Below the pieces are notes generated by a model. That model did not search any database. It was given only the letters and a program-made list of their open reading frames with translations, and was not told the DNA's origin. The position numbers and the translations under genes were made by a program. A stretch of DNA of 31,058 nucleotides from CAYLRF01 sp964385995 (GTDB lineage: Bacteria; Bacillota; Clostridia; Lachnospirales; Lachnospiraceae): the NCBI GenBank assembly GCA_964385995.1, contig CAYLRF010000013.1:1-31058 (forward strand), written 5' to 3'. Below are positions 23,973 through 31,058 of this stretch, one piece after another (position 1 is the stretch's first letter; every line of letters starts with the position of its first letter).

Positions 23973-26654
23973 ATGGGAAAAAAATTTAAAGGGGCGGTAT
24001 CGGCCTTGGCCATGTGTCTGGCTGTCTCGCTCGCGCTGACCGCGTGCGGCGGGAAGACGGAGACGAAGAAGAAGGATCCGTCCTCTCCCGCGGAGGCGTA
24101 TGACATTACGAAACGCACACCCACGGATGAGGGAGAGACTGTGGTGAAACTAAACAACGCGGATTACAAAACATATCACAACTACATAGACGTGCCGTTT
24201 AACGGCGTATCTTACAGCGTCGGAGATCCGTTCATCATGCGCCACGGGAACCGCTATTATCTCTATTGTTCGACTCCTGTCGCGGCATTTGAGACGACCC
24301 GAAGGAAAATCGGAGTATGGAGGAGCGATAATCTCGTTGACTGGACGCAGCTAGGCTGGGCTTATGATCCGGACACCGACCCAGACGGTCTGGTGTTTCT
24401 CGATAAGGGAAATCCGAAGGAGACGCCCACCGAGGGAGCCTTCGCGCCCGAGGTCATATATTATAAGGGTTGGTTTTACATGTGCGAGTCACAGAACGGG
24501 CACGGACACTATTTTCTCCGAAGCAAGACGCCCGAGGGGCCGTTTCGCGTGATTTCCGAAAATGAGGATCTGGGCATAGACGGGTCGTTCGCGCTTTCCG
24601 ATGACGGCTCTCTCTGGTTTGTGAGCGCGAACAGCTCCAGAAACGCGATTTCAGCCGTACCTATTGACTTCGAGGACGGCCCGAGCGGCGACATAAAAGA
24701 CTGCAAAGTCGTGCTTGACAAGGATAAGATCGTGGATATTTCCTCCGCGAGGCTGGGCGGCTGGACCGAGGGACCGGGATTCTTCTCGCGAAACGGCTAT
24801 CATTACATGACGTATACGGGAAATCATGTCGAGAGCGCGTCCTATCGCGTGGGGTATTCATATACGAAATCGAAGAGCCCGCTGGAGGGTCTGATGTCCG
24901 TGTGGGATAACGTCATCCTCGAGTCATCGGGCATGGACGAGGAAGCGCTTGTACCGTATAACTCCGTCACCGGCTCATGCGACGTCACCACATTCAGGGG
25001 AACGGGACACAGCAGCAACGCGGTGGGGCCGAATATCGACAGCATTTACACGGCGTTTCACATAGCCAACCGCGTGGATCATAAGAACGCCGCGCATGAC
25101 GTCGGCAGAAGGCTGGCCATCACGCAGTACTTCACAAACGGCGCGTACGTGCTGACAAACGGTATCGGAAACTACGAGCGTCCGCAGCCTTCCATGCCGG
25201 ATTTTATGGGAGACGTAAAATCTCTTGAATCTCTCGGAGGTATGAAGGTGAGCCCTGAGTCCACTAAGGACGTGTATACCGCGGAATTGTCGCTAAAGCT
25301 TTCGGGCGGCAAGGGCAGCGTCATCTTCGGAGCGACGGACGCTTCAAACTATGTGGAGGCTTTGATAGACGGGGACACTCTTACTTTAAATCAGATTAAA
25401 AACGGCAGATCAAAGTCACTCGGGGAGGCGCAGATATCCACATCCACCAACGCTGACTCGGAGCACATAGTAAAACTTGTGAACGGTTCGTCAAAGGCGG
25501 TTCTCTACTATGACAACATGGCGGTCATCAATCTTTCTACGCCTCTTTCCTCGGGGAAGATAGGCTTCGGAAACGGGACGCCCTGCACGCTCGCGTTCAC
25601 GAATGACGCTTTCGGGACGTCGGATTTCGAGACCGTGAAGGATCTTCGGGGCGGAAGCTGGCCGGCGTACGCCTACATGAAGGAAGAAAACCGCGGTTTC
25701 TCACTGGCGAAGGGCAAGGTTACGGCCGACGGCGTCCGTCAGGGTGAGAAGGAGACCACGAAGAAGGTCGCTTCCCCCGAGGCGCGTTCGTTGGTTCTTT
25801 CAGCGGGCGACTGGATCAAGTATACGGTAAACGCTCCCGCCGCGGGGCTTTACGCTCTGAACATGACGGCGGGAAAAGACAGCGCCGGAGCTGTTTTCGA
25901 GGCGATCGTGGACAATGAGACGATTTTCCTTATGGATACGCCGACTAAGGATGATTTCGGCAAGGCAAAATACGCGAACGTTCACGCGGGGAATTTCGAG
26001 ATAAAGGAGCAGGGCGTGCATACGCTGAAAATCCGTGTATACAGCGGCACGCTTGACGCGCTGAGCTTCTCGGCTGAACGCGGCGCTTCGACCGCGGCCG
26101 AGGCGAATGACCCGCTTACCGACAGGGCGAACACGGTATTTCGCTCCGAGCTTGGCACGCCGTCCGTGACACAGCAGGGTATCGTAACCAGCGCGGCGGA
26201 CCCCAGAACGCTCGTTCTCACGGGGAATAAGGGCAACGGCAACTACGAGTTCTCGGTGAAGGTGAGGCTCCTCGCGAACGGCTCGTGCGGCGTGCTGTTT
26301 CGCATGAATGATTACTCGTATACAAATTCGGGGACGGTAAAACTCGGGACCAATTTCAGCGGCTATTTCCTCGAGATTCAGAGATCGTCCGTGAGACTCT
26401 CAAAGCGCCTTTATGATAAACAGAAGGCTTTAGCGTCAGCGAAGACGTCGGGACAGCTGTTCTCGGCGACGCCGCTTAAGGTCACGGTGAAGGCGGTGAA
26501 CGGGCGGATCAGTGTGTCGATAGAAGATGAGCAGGTTATAGATGTGTTTGATAAGGAAGCATTCCTCACGGGATATATCGGACTATATGCCGAGGATCAG
26601 TCGTCGATGATGTTTAACAGCTTCACGTATAAGGACATAATAGGGGGAAAGTGA
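23973..26654 (+). CDS. Multidomain GH43 glycosidase lipoprotein with carbohydrate-binding modules
   Basis: The protein has 893 residues. The signal peptide ends in LALTAC (Cys25). The GH43 catalytic domain spans ~75-415 with all three acidic residues in place: base Asp85 (VGDPFIM), pKa-tuning Asp203 (IDGSF) and acid Glu266 (TEGPGFF). A beta-sandwich-like domain follows at ~420-555 (SLKLSGGKGSVIFGATDAS), then a CBM6-like domain at ~600-710 (LSAGDWIKYTVNAPAAGLYALNM, GVHTLKIRVYSG), and a second sandwich at ~725-890 (YEFSVKVRLLANGSCGVLFR ending in GYIGLYAEDQSSMMFNSFTY). Membrane tethering plus extra binding modules suggests it trims insoluble arabinan or arabinoxylan outside the cell and feeds the importer encoded downstream. 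An AAAGGAG site precedes the ATG. The exact substrate cannot be set from the sequence. Confidence 0.9.
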   Translation: MGKKFKGAVSALAMCLAVSLALTACGGKTETKKKDPSSPAEAYDITKRTPTDEGETVVKLNNADYKTYHNYIDVPFNGVSYSVGDPFIMRHGNRYYLYCSTPVAAFETTRRKIGVWRSDNLVDWTQLGWAYDPDTDPDGLVFLDKGNPKETPTEGAFAPEVIYYKGWFYMCESQNGHGHYFLRSKTPEGPFRVISENEDLGIDGSFALSDDGSLWFVSANSSRNAISAVPIDFEDGPSGDIKDCKVVLDKDKIVDISSARLGGWTEGPGFFSRNGYHYMTYTGNHVESASYRVGYSYTKSKSPLEGLMSVWDNVILESSGMDEEALVPYNSVTGSCDVTTFRGTGHSSNAVGPNIDSIYTAFHIANRVDHKNAAHDVGRRLAITQYFTNGAYVLTNGIGNYERPQPSMPDFMGDVKSLESLGGMKVSPESTKDVYTAELSLKLSGGKGSVIFGATDASNYVEALIDGDTLTLNQIKNGRSKSLGEAQISTSTNADSEHIVKLVNGSSKAVLYYDNMAVINLSTPLSSGKIGFGNGTPCTLAFTNDAFGTSDFETVKDLRGGSWPAYAYMKEENRGFSLAKGKVTADGVRQGEKETTKKVASPEARSLVLSAGDWIKYTVNAPAAGLYALNMTAGKDSAGAVFEAIVDNETIFLMDTPTKDDFGKAKYANVHAGNFEIKEQGVHTLKIRVYSGTLDALSFSAERGASTAAEANDPLTDRANTVFRSELGTPSVTQQGIVTSAADPRTLVLTGNKGNGNYEFSVKVRLLANGSCGVLFRMNDYSYTNSGTVKLGTNFSGYFLEIQRSSVRLSKRLYDKQKALASAKTSGQLFSATPLKVTVKAVNGRISVSIEDEQVIDVFDKEAFLTGYIGLYAEDQSSMMFNSFTYKDIIGGK

Positions 26655-26722
26655 GCAGTCAGCCTTAGATGATTTGCGAAGTCAGAAATAAATAGAAGGT
26701 TGATATCGGTGTAGAAGGTATT

Positions 26723-26782
26723 GAAGGATGTGTACAGAAGGATGTGTCCGGAAGACGCGGGATGTGCGGATGAGAAATCCGC
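26723..26782 (+). promoter_or_regulatory. Leader repeats and hairpin before the second importer
   Basis: GAAGGATGTGT occurs twice, 14 bp apart (26723-26733, 26737-26747). A perfect hairpin with a 6-bp stem GCGGAT/ATCCGC and a 5-nt loop follows at 26766-26782, 7 nt before the AGGAGGT ribosome binding site. The hairpin could affect translation of the binding protein. Confidence 0.4.
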
Positions 26783-26804
26783 GGACTATAGGAGGTATGA
26801 GCTG

Positions 26805-28370
26805 ATGAAGTGGAAGAAGTTCGGGAAGATCATTTCGATTGCGTTGGTTGCGGTCATGTCGCTCGCGCTGCTCGCGGGCTGCGGCAGTAAGGACAAGGCA
26901 AAGGGAGACAGCAAGGGAAAAGGGCAGACCACTGACAAGCACAGCGAGGAAGGCTGGAACAGTCTGGAAAGCGGCGAGGTCGTGGACATCACGTTTACGG
27001 GACGCGGTCTTGATACGGAGAAGTCGAACTATCAGCAGTTCGTGGATGATTTCAACCAGACGCACGACAACATTCTCGCGAACTTAGAGTGGTATGCCGA
27101 TGATACTTCGTATGAGGTGGCTTTAGACGGCATGGGCGACGATTTGCCTGACGTCTTCATGCTTCAGGACGACATGTTCTTAAGGTTTGTGGCGTCGGGG
27201 AAACTCGCTGATATCACGGATCATCTGGATCAGGAATTTCTCGATGATCTTTACCTCAAAGGATATGAGATTTACTACTTTGACGCTGAAAAGATGAAGG
27301 CGGGCAAATCGGACGCGGCGAGGCTTTACGGGCTTCCGAAGGACATGGGACCCTACGCGATGGCGGTAAACACCGGACTTTTAAATGACGCGGTGCAGAA
27401 ATATAACAGCGCGAATCCCGGAAGCAGGATCGACGTGAACCGGGTATTAAGCTCTACCGACGCGATGAATTTCAATGAGTTTATGGATATCGGCAAGAAG
27501 CTGAAGACGGTCTTGGGATCTGAGCAGTCGGTCATAAGCGGACTTGATTTCCAAAACACCGTTTTCAGCAATAATGCCACTTATTTCACGGCGGATGATT
27601 CGGGCTGGCACGCGCAGATAGACAGCGATAACTTCGTGGCGGCGCTGACTTTTGCCCAGAATTGCTATAAGGAAGGACTTACTCCGGGCGCGGGCGTTTC
27701 GGCGAATCAGGAGACGTACTTCACATCGGGTCGGTCGATTTTCTACGGAGCGTTGGGTCCGTGGACGGTGAAAGACTGGTGGCCGGCGGTGAGCTTTGAC
27801 TGGGATATCGTGCCCGTCCTTCAGGGAACAGCGAAGGGCGCCGTATCGACGGCTGTGGTCGGAAGTATGTGCTACGCCATATCAAGCAATTGTCCGAGCA
27901 AGGACGCGGCTCTTGAATTGGTGAAGTATCTTGCCACGGATCCCAGTTCACAGCGCACACAGTACATGCGCGGACAGTGCATACCGAACCTGAAGTCGCT
28001 CGCGACGGAGTTTGCCGATGATACCGAAGGGTTCATCTCCGGTCATACCGGGAAGGATAATCCGGCGCCGGCGCACAGGAGCGTGTGGATCGACGTGGTC
28101 GACGGAGTCGGAGGGACGAAGACGGGCTCTGATGGAAAAACGTATACCGATGAGCTGGACGGAAGTTTCCAGGCCGTCGCCGGGACACTGGATGACCTGT
28201 GGTACACCGAGTTTAACAACTGGATCAACGGCGGCACGGACGGAAGCCCCGGAAGTCTCTTTAAGGCTCAGTCGGACGGTTCGTGGGTAGATGTCAGAAA
28301 GTCCATGGAGGCCTTTAAGCCGCAGCTGCAGGCGCTGCTGGACGAGGGATACGCTCAGCTGCACGGATAG
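26805..28370 (+). CDS. CUT1 extracellular sugar-binding lipoprotein (second importer)
   Basis: The protein has 521 residues from ATG 26805, which has AGGAGGT 8 nt upstream; the frame is open to 26721, but that start would place 28 charged residues before the signal peptide. The lipobox is LLAGC (Cys26), followed by a Lys/Gly linker. The mature part matches large CUT1 binding proteins of Firmicutes: VVDITFTGRGLDTEKSNYQQF, DVFMLQDDMFLRFVASGKLADIT, GLPKDMGPYAMAVNTGLL, and a late ALELVKYLATDPSSQ segment. It is longer than a typical MalE (~400), as is common for receptors of long oligosaccharides. Two permease genes follow, giving a standard receptor-permease-permease cassette without an ATPase. 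Confidence 0.92.
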   Translation: MKWKKFGKIISIALVAVMSLALLAGCGSKDKAKGDSKGKGQTTDKHSEEGWNSLESGEVVDITFTGRGLDTEKSNYQQFVDDFNQTHDNILANLEWYADDTSYEVALDGMGDDLPDVFMLQDDMFLRFVASGKLADITDHLDQEFLDDLYLKGYEIYYFDAEKMKAGKSDAARLYGLPKDMGPYAMAVNTGLLNDAVQKYNSANPGSRIDVNRVLSSTDAMNFNEFMDIGKKLKTVLGSEQSVISGLDFQNTVFSNNATYFTADDSGWHAQIDSDNFVAALTFAQNCYKEGLTPGAGVSANQETYFTSGRSIFYGALGPWTVKDWWPAVSFDWDIVPVLQGTAKGAVSTAVVGSMCYAISSNCPSKDAALELVKYLATDPSSQRTQYMRGQCIPNLKSLATEFADDTEGFISGHTGKDNPAPAHRSVWIDVVDGVGGTKTGSDGKTYTDELDGSFQAVAGTLDDLWYTEFNNWINGGTDGSPGSLFKAQSDGSWVDVRKSMEAFKPQLQALLDEGYAQLHG

Positions 28371-28396
28371 GAGGAAGGGTTGGCGCACGACAGCTG

Positions 28397-28431
28397 TCAA
28401 CGCGTAATGCTGTAATTTCAACGCGTAATGC
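28397..28431 (+). repeat. 14-bp direct repeat with 21-bp period
   Basis: TCAACGCGTAATGC occurs at 28397-28410 and 28418-28431, perfectly conserved. The 21-bp period is two helical turns, as expected for a protein dimer binding one face of the DNA. It lies between the binding-protein and permease genes, 32 bp before the permease start. Confidence 0.65.
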
Positions 28432-28462
28432 CTTGACGGATAATATTAGGAGGATTCATCTC

Positions 28463-29485
28463 ATGAAGAGATCAAAAGCCGCGGGTCAGGCGGCCGCGGG
28501 CACGACGTCTTCGGGCGGCGAGGTATCTGCGCCGGCTCCCGCTAAGGCTCATGTCCGCGCGAAGAAAAATAAGTTAAGTCCGATCATGCGCAAGGAAAAC
28601 CGCACGGCGCTTGCCTTCATCTCGGTGAAGTACGTGGGCCTTATCGCCTTCACGGTCATCCCGGTCGCGATAGCGCTTCTTTACAGCCTCACCGATTATA
28701 ACGGCTTTAAGGTGCTGGGAAGCTCCAAACCCTTCATGGCGCGTATAGGTGAGCTTTGGAACAACTTCGCGAATTATAAGGCCCTGTTCACGAACCCCAT
28801 CTACGCATCGTCGTTTAAGAACGCGGTCGTGAACAACCTGATATTTATGATAACCGTGCCGCTGGGGATTTTCTTCGGCCTCATCACCGCGGCCATGCTA
28901 GCGAGCAACAAGGTCGTGAGGGGGTCGAAGCTCATACGTATGCTCATCTACATGCCCGTCGTCTCATCGGCGGTGGCCATGAACATCATATGGCGCTACA
29001 TCTTCGATAATGAGTACGGCATAGTAAATCAGGTGCTTGGGACGGATATACAGTGGCTCACAAACTCCGGCTGGATAAAGGTCGCGATCATCATCAAGAA
29101 CACATGGGGGTCTATAGGCTCGACCATGGTGCTGTGCCTCGCCGCTCTGACAAACGTCGGGAGGGATTACTACGAGGCGGCGGAGCTTGACGGGGCGGGG
29201 GAAATCACGAAGTTCTTCAAGATATCGCTGCCCATGATATCACCCACGATCTTCTATCTGTTTTGCACGCACTTTATCAGCAACCTGCAAAGCTACGTGG
29301 ACGCGGACATCTTCGCGAACGGGGCTCCGGGAGCGCAGACTGTGGTGTACTTCATCTGGGGCTACGGCATAAGGAGAAGCTACTACGGCGTGGCCTCCGC
29401 GGCCTCGGTGGTGCTTACGATAGCGATACTTATCATCACCATGATACAGTTCAAGGCGCAGGATAAGTGGGTGTACAGCGAATAA
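28463..29485 (+). CDS. CUT1 sugar ABC transporter permease, MalF/UgpA type (second importer)
   Basis: The protein has 340 residues from ATG 28463, preceded by AGGAGG at 28448-28453; an in-frame ATG at 28433 has no site. A cytoplasmic N-terminal stretch of ~55 residues, rich in Ala, Gly and Lys, precedes the first membrane segment (YVGLIAFTVIPVAIALLYSL). About six membrane segments and the EAA loop (YYEAAELDGAG followed by FKISLPMISPT) are visible. It ends with FKAQDKWVYSE, usual for this subunit. It pairs with the permease at 29637. The long hydrophilic N-terminus is more than the ~20-30 residues of the first importer's counterpart. Confidence 0.92.
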   Translation: MKRSKAAGQAAAGTTSSGGEVSAPAPAKAHVRAKKNKLSPIMRKENRTALAFISVKYVGLIAFTVIPVAIALLYSLTDYNGFKVLGSSKPFMARIGELWNNFANYKALFTNPIYASSFKNAVVNNLIFMITVPLGIFFGLITAAMLASNKVVRGSKLIRMLIYMPVVSSAVAMNIIWRYIFDNEYGIVNQVLGTDIQWLTNSGWIKVAIIIKNTWGSIGSTMVLCLAALTNVGRDYYEAAELDGAGEITKFFKISLPMISPTIFYLFCTHFISNLQSYVDADIFANGAPGAQTVVYFIWGYGIRRSYYGVASAASVVLTIAILIITMIQFKAQDKWVYSE

Positions 29486-29560
29486 CGGGTATGCGCGTGA
29501 ATCGTGGAGTGTTGCAGTCTCTGCTTTACTTGCGCGTTAAATGAAGAGGCGCATAAATTT

Positions 29561-29577
29561 TCTGAGGTGACCTCGGA
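29561..29577. promoter_or_regulatory. Short palindrome between the two permease genes
   Basis: GAGGTGACCTC (29564-29574) is a perfect 11-bp palindrome with a central G, extendable to a near-palindrome over 17 bp. It lies in the 151-bp gap between the permease genes, an unusually wide gap for a co-transcribed pair, and could be an operator. Confidence 0.35.
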
Positions 29578-29636
29578 TTTGAAGCGGGGCGAGTCATAAT
29601 GCGCAGGAAACTCGGGAAAAGGAGAAATGTCAGAAG

Positions 29637-30497
29637 ATGAAAAAAGCAGGCACTAAGATAAAACGCCGGCGCTCCGGCGTGATAGGGACCATCGTCGTAT
29701 ATACGTATCTCATATTGCTGTGCGCGACGTGTGTGTTTCCCTTCCTCTGGATGGTGCTCTCAAGCGTGAAGACCCCGGCGGAGGTGCAGAACGCGCTTAC
29801 GATCACGTTCTTCTCGAAAGACCCGCAGTGGCATAACTACGTGGACGTGGTGCAGAAGAGGAACCTGCTCGTAGGGCTCAGGAACACTCTCGTGGTGGAG
29901 GCGGCGACGATTATTCCGTGCGTGTTCTTCTCGGGTATGTCGGCGTTCGCTTTTTCCAAGATGTACATGAGGCACAGGAACCTGCACCTTATCATACAGC
30001 TTTCGGCGCTCATGATCCCGGCGGCGTGCGTCATCCTGCCGCTTTATCGGATCTACTACTCGGCGGGATTGGTAAATACGCTGTGGCCGCTCATTTTGCC
30101 GTCGCTTTTCGGCGGTGTATCGATGATGTTCTTCTTCGTGCAGTTTCAGCGGGGGATACCGAGCGTGATATTCGAGGCGGCGAAGGTGGACGGAGCGGGA
30201 TATTTAAGACAGTATACGACGATCATGTTCCCGATGATGAAGCCGGCGGTGGCGGCGCAGGTGATTTTCATGTTCATAGGCAACTGGAACGACTATTTCC
30301 TGCCGTCGCTGTTCCTAAACCGCGATAACGTGATGACGCTGCAGGTCATGCTGAAAATGCTTTCGGACGGCAGCAAGGGGGATCTTCCGATAGCGTTCGC
30401 GGGTTCGGTGCTGGCGTGTATACCGCTGTACATCATTTATATCGTCTTCCAGAGATATTTCGTCGAGGGCATGGCGATCTCGGCGGTCAAGGGTTGA
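29637..30497 (+). CDS. CUT1 sugar ABC transporter permease, MalG type (second importer)
   Basis: The protein has 286 residues with about six membrane segments, the first at residues ~20-40 (VVYTYLILLCATCVFPFLWM). The EAA loop is IFEAAKVDGAG followed by YTTIMFPMMKPA, and the C-terminus QRYFVEGMAISAVKG is typical of MalG-type subunits. AAAAGGAG (29617-29624) lies 12 nt before the ATG, a long spacing. An ATG at 29627, closer to that site, opens only a nine-codon frame that overlaps this start in another frame, so initiation may be inefficient or translationally coupled. It completes the second importer. Confidence 0.92.
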   Translation: MKKAGTKIKRRRSGVIGTIVVYTYLILLCATCVFPFLWMVLSSVKTPAEVQNALTITFFSKDPQWHNYVDVVQKRNLLVGLRNTLVVEAATIIPCVFFSGMSAFAFSKMYMRHRNLHLIIQLSALMIPAACVILPLYRIYYSAGLVNTLWPLILPSLFGGVSMMFFFVQFQRGIPSVIFEAAKVDGAGYLRQYTTIMFPMMKPAVAAQVIFMFIGNWNDYFLPSLFLNRDNVMTLQVMLKMLSDGSKGDLPIAFAGSVLACIPLYIIYIVFQRYFVEGMAISAVKG

Positions 30498-30945
30498 GGA
30501 CGGATGTGTTGGAACCGTTCCCTTCACCGAACAGGCCGAATCGGATGTGAAGCCTACCGGTGTGAAACGCGAGTTCATTGGAGGAAGCGCATAAGAAAAT
30601 GACTCAAAATACTATCGAAAAAGAGGAAGTAAGGCAGGTGCAGGATGGCACTTATATAGGGAAGTTACTCAACGTCGACCGACGAAAAACCGAATACGAA
30701 AACGTAAAGAGAATCTCGTAAAGAGAATCATATAAGAGGGTGGAATACGAAAACCGAGTACCGAATACGGGAGCTGAGTAAGCAAGCCGCATAAAGCGAA
30801 TCGGATGGGAAGTACGATAATTGAGCCCGACAGGAAATCCGACAGGAACAGGGACCCCGCCGATTGGTAAATGAATCTTAGAAGCAGTTTAAGGATCGAA
30901 GTTTAGAAGTGCAAGCACAAAGCACGATGAGGAGGTGACATCGTC
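30498..30945. other. 448-bp intergenic region with short repeats
   Basis: No convincing gene is seen. A 14-bp unit starting CGTAAAGAGAATC is repeated in tandem (30703-30729). GAATACGAAAAC occurs at 30692-30703 and 30743-30754, with a third partial GAATACG at 30763-30769. The stretch from ~30660 to ~30800 is purine-rich on this strand. The ribosome binding site of the next gene (AGGAGGTGA) is at its 3' end. I could not identify a clear promoter. Confidence 0.55.
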
Positions 30946-31058
30946 ATGAGAAACGGTATCGTCACAAAGTCTCAAAGAAGGACAGCGCGGGTCATCGCTC
31001 TGGTGTGCGCCCTGTGTCTTATCCTTTCGGGGTGCGGGACGAAGAAGGAGAGCGCTAA
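30946..31058 (+). CDS. Lipoprotein, 5' part only (runs off the window)
   Basis: Only 37 codons are present. They encode a lipoprotein signal peptide with basic residues, a hydrophobic core (VIALVCALCLILSGC) and the lipobox Cys30, followed by GTKKESA. AGGAGGTGA lies about 10 nt before the ATG, supporting the start. Placed after an importer cassette, it could be another substrate-binding protein or a surface glycosidase, but the visible part cannot tell which. Confidence 0.8.
   Translation, partial: MRNGIVTKSQRRTARVIALVCALCLILSGCGTKKESA

Overview
The window looks like part of a carbohydrate-utilisation and cell-surface region from a Gram-positive anaerobe. A clostridial, Lachnospiraceae-like gut or rumen bacterium of fairly high GC is my inference; no rRNA or other marker gene is present. 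Evidence is the strong AGGAGG-type ribosome binding sites, TTGACA/TATAAT promoters, lipoprotein signal peptides instead of outer-membrane export signals, CUT1-type sugar ABC transporters encoded without their own ATPase, and an oxygen-sensitive glycyl radical enzyme with its activase. Two runs of exactly 100 N (6510-6609, 18178-18277) are scaffold gaps, so this is a draft assembly.

Layout. (1) 1-6383: a consensus promoter whose spacer holds an 11-G tract drives a plus-strand operon: a substrate-binding lipoprotein fused to a degenerate SGNH-hydrolase domain, a membrane-anchored propeller-like protein, two ABC permeases and a second substrate-binding lipoprotein. (2) 6641-13832, after the first gap: a lipoprotein with a degenerate metallo-beta-lactamase (ComEC-like) domain, then a 1957-residue membrane-anchored beta-helix surface protein with large internal duplications, including a 476-bp repeat that looks perfect. 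(3) 13857-18177: a minus-strand AraC-family regulator divergent from a glycyl radical enzyme (GRE) gene and its radical-SAM activase; the region between them carries a candidate AraC-type operator, a promoter and a second 11-G tract. (4) 18280-26654, after the second gap: a GH43 gene lacking its 5' end, a 1440-residue surface protein of four tandem ~310-residue units, and an 893-residue multidomain GH43 lipoprotein. (5) 26805-end: a second CUT1 importer (binding lipoprotein and two permeases), a 448-bp spacer with small repeats, and the start of another lipoprotein gene.

How it may fit together (inference): surface-anchored GH43 enzymes and large binding proteins would hold and trim plant polysaccharide, probably xylan- or arabinan-type; two CUT1 importers would take up oligosaccharides using a shared ATPase encoded elsewhere; the AraC regulator would control the GRE branch in response to a metabolite. 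The most unusual points are the two G11 tracts upstream of two operons (possible phase variation), a transporter receptor fused to an SGNH fold that has lost its Ser and His, two further proteins with altered catalytic motifs, and a short GRE whose active-site signatures do not match a characterised class I can name.
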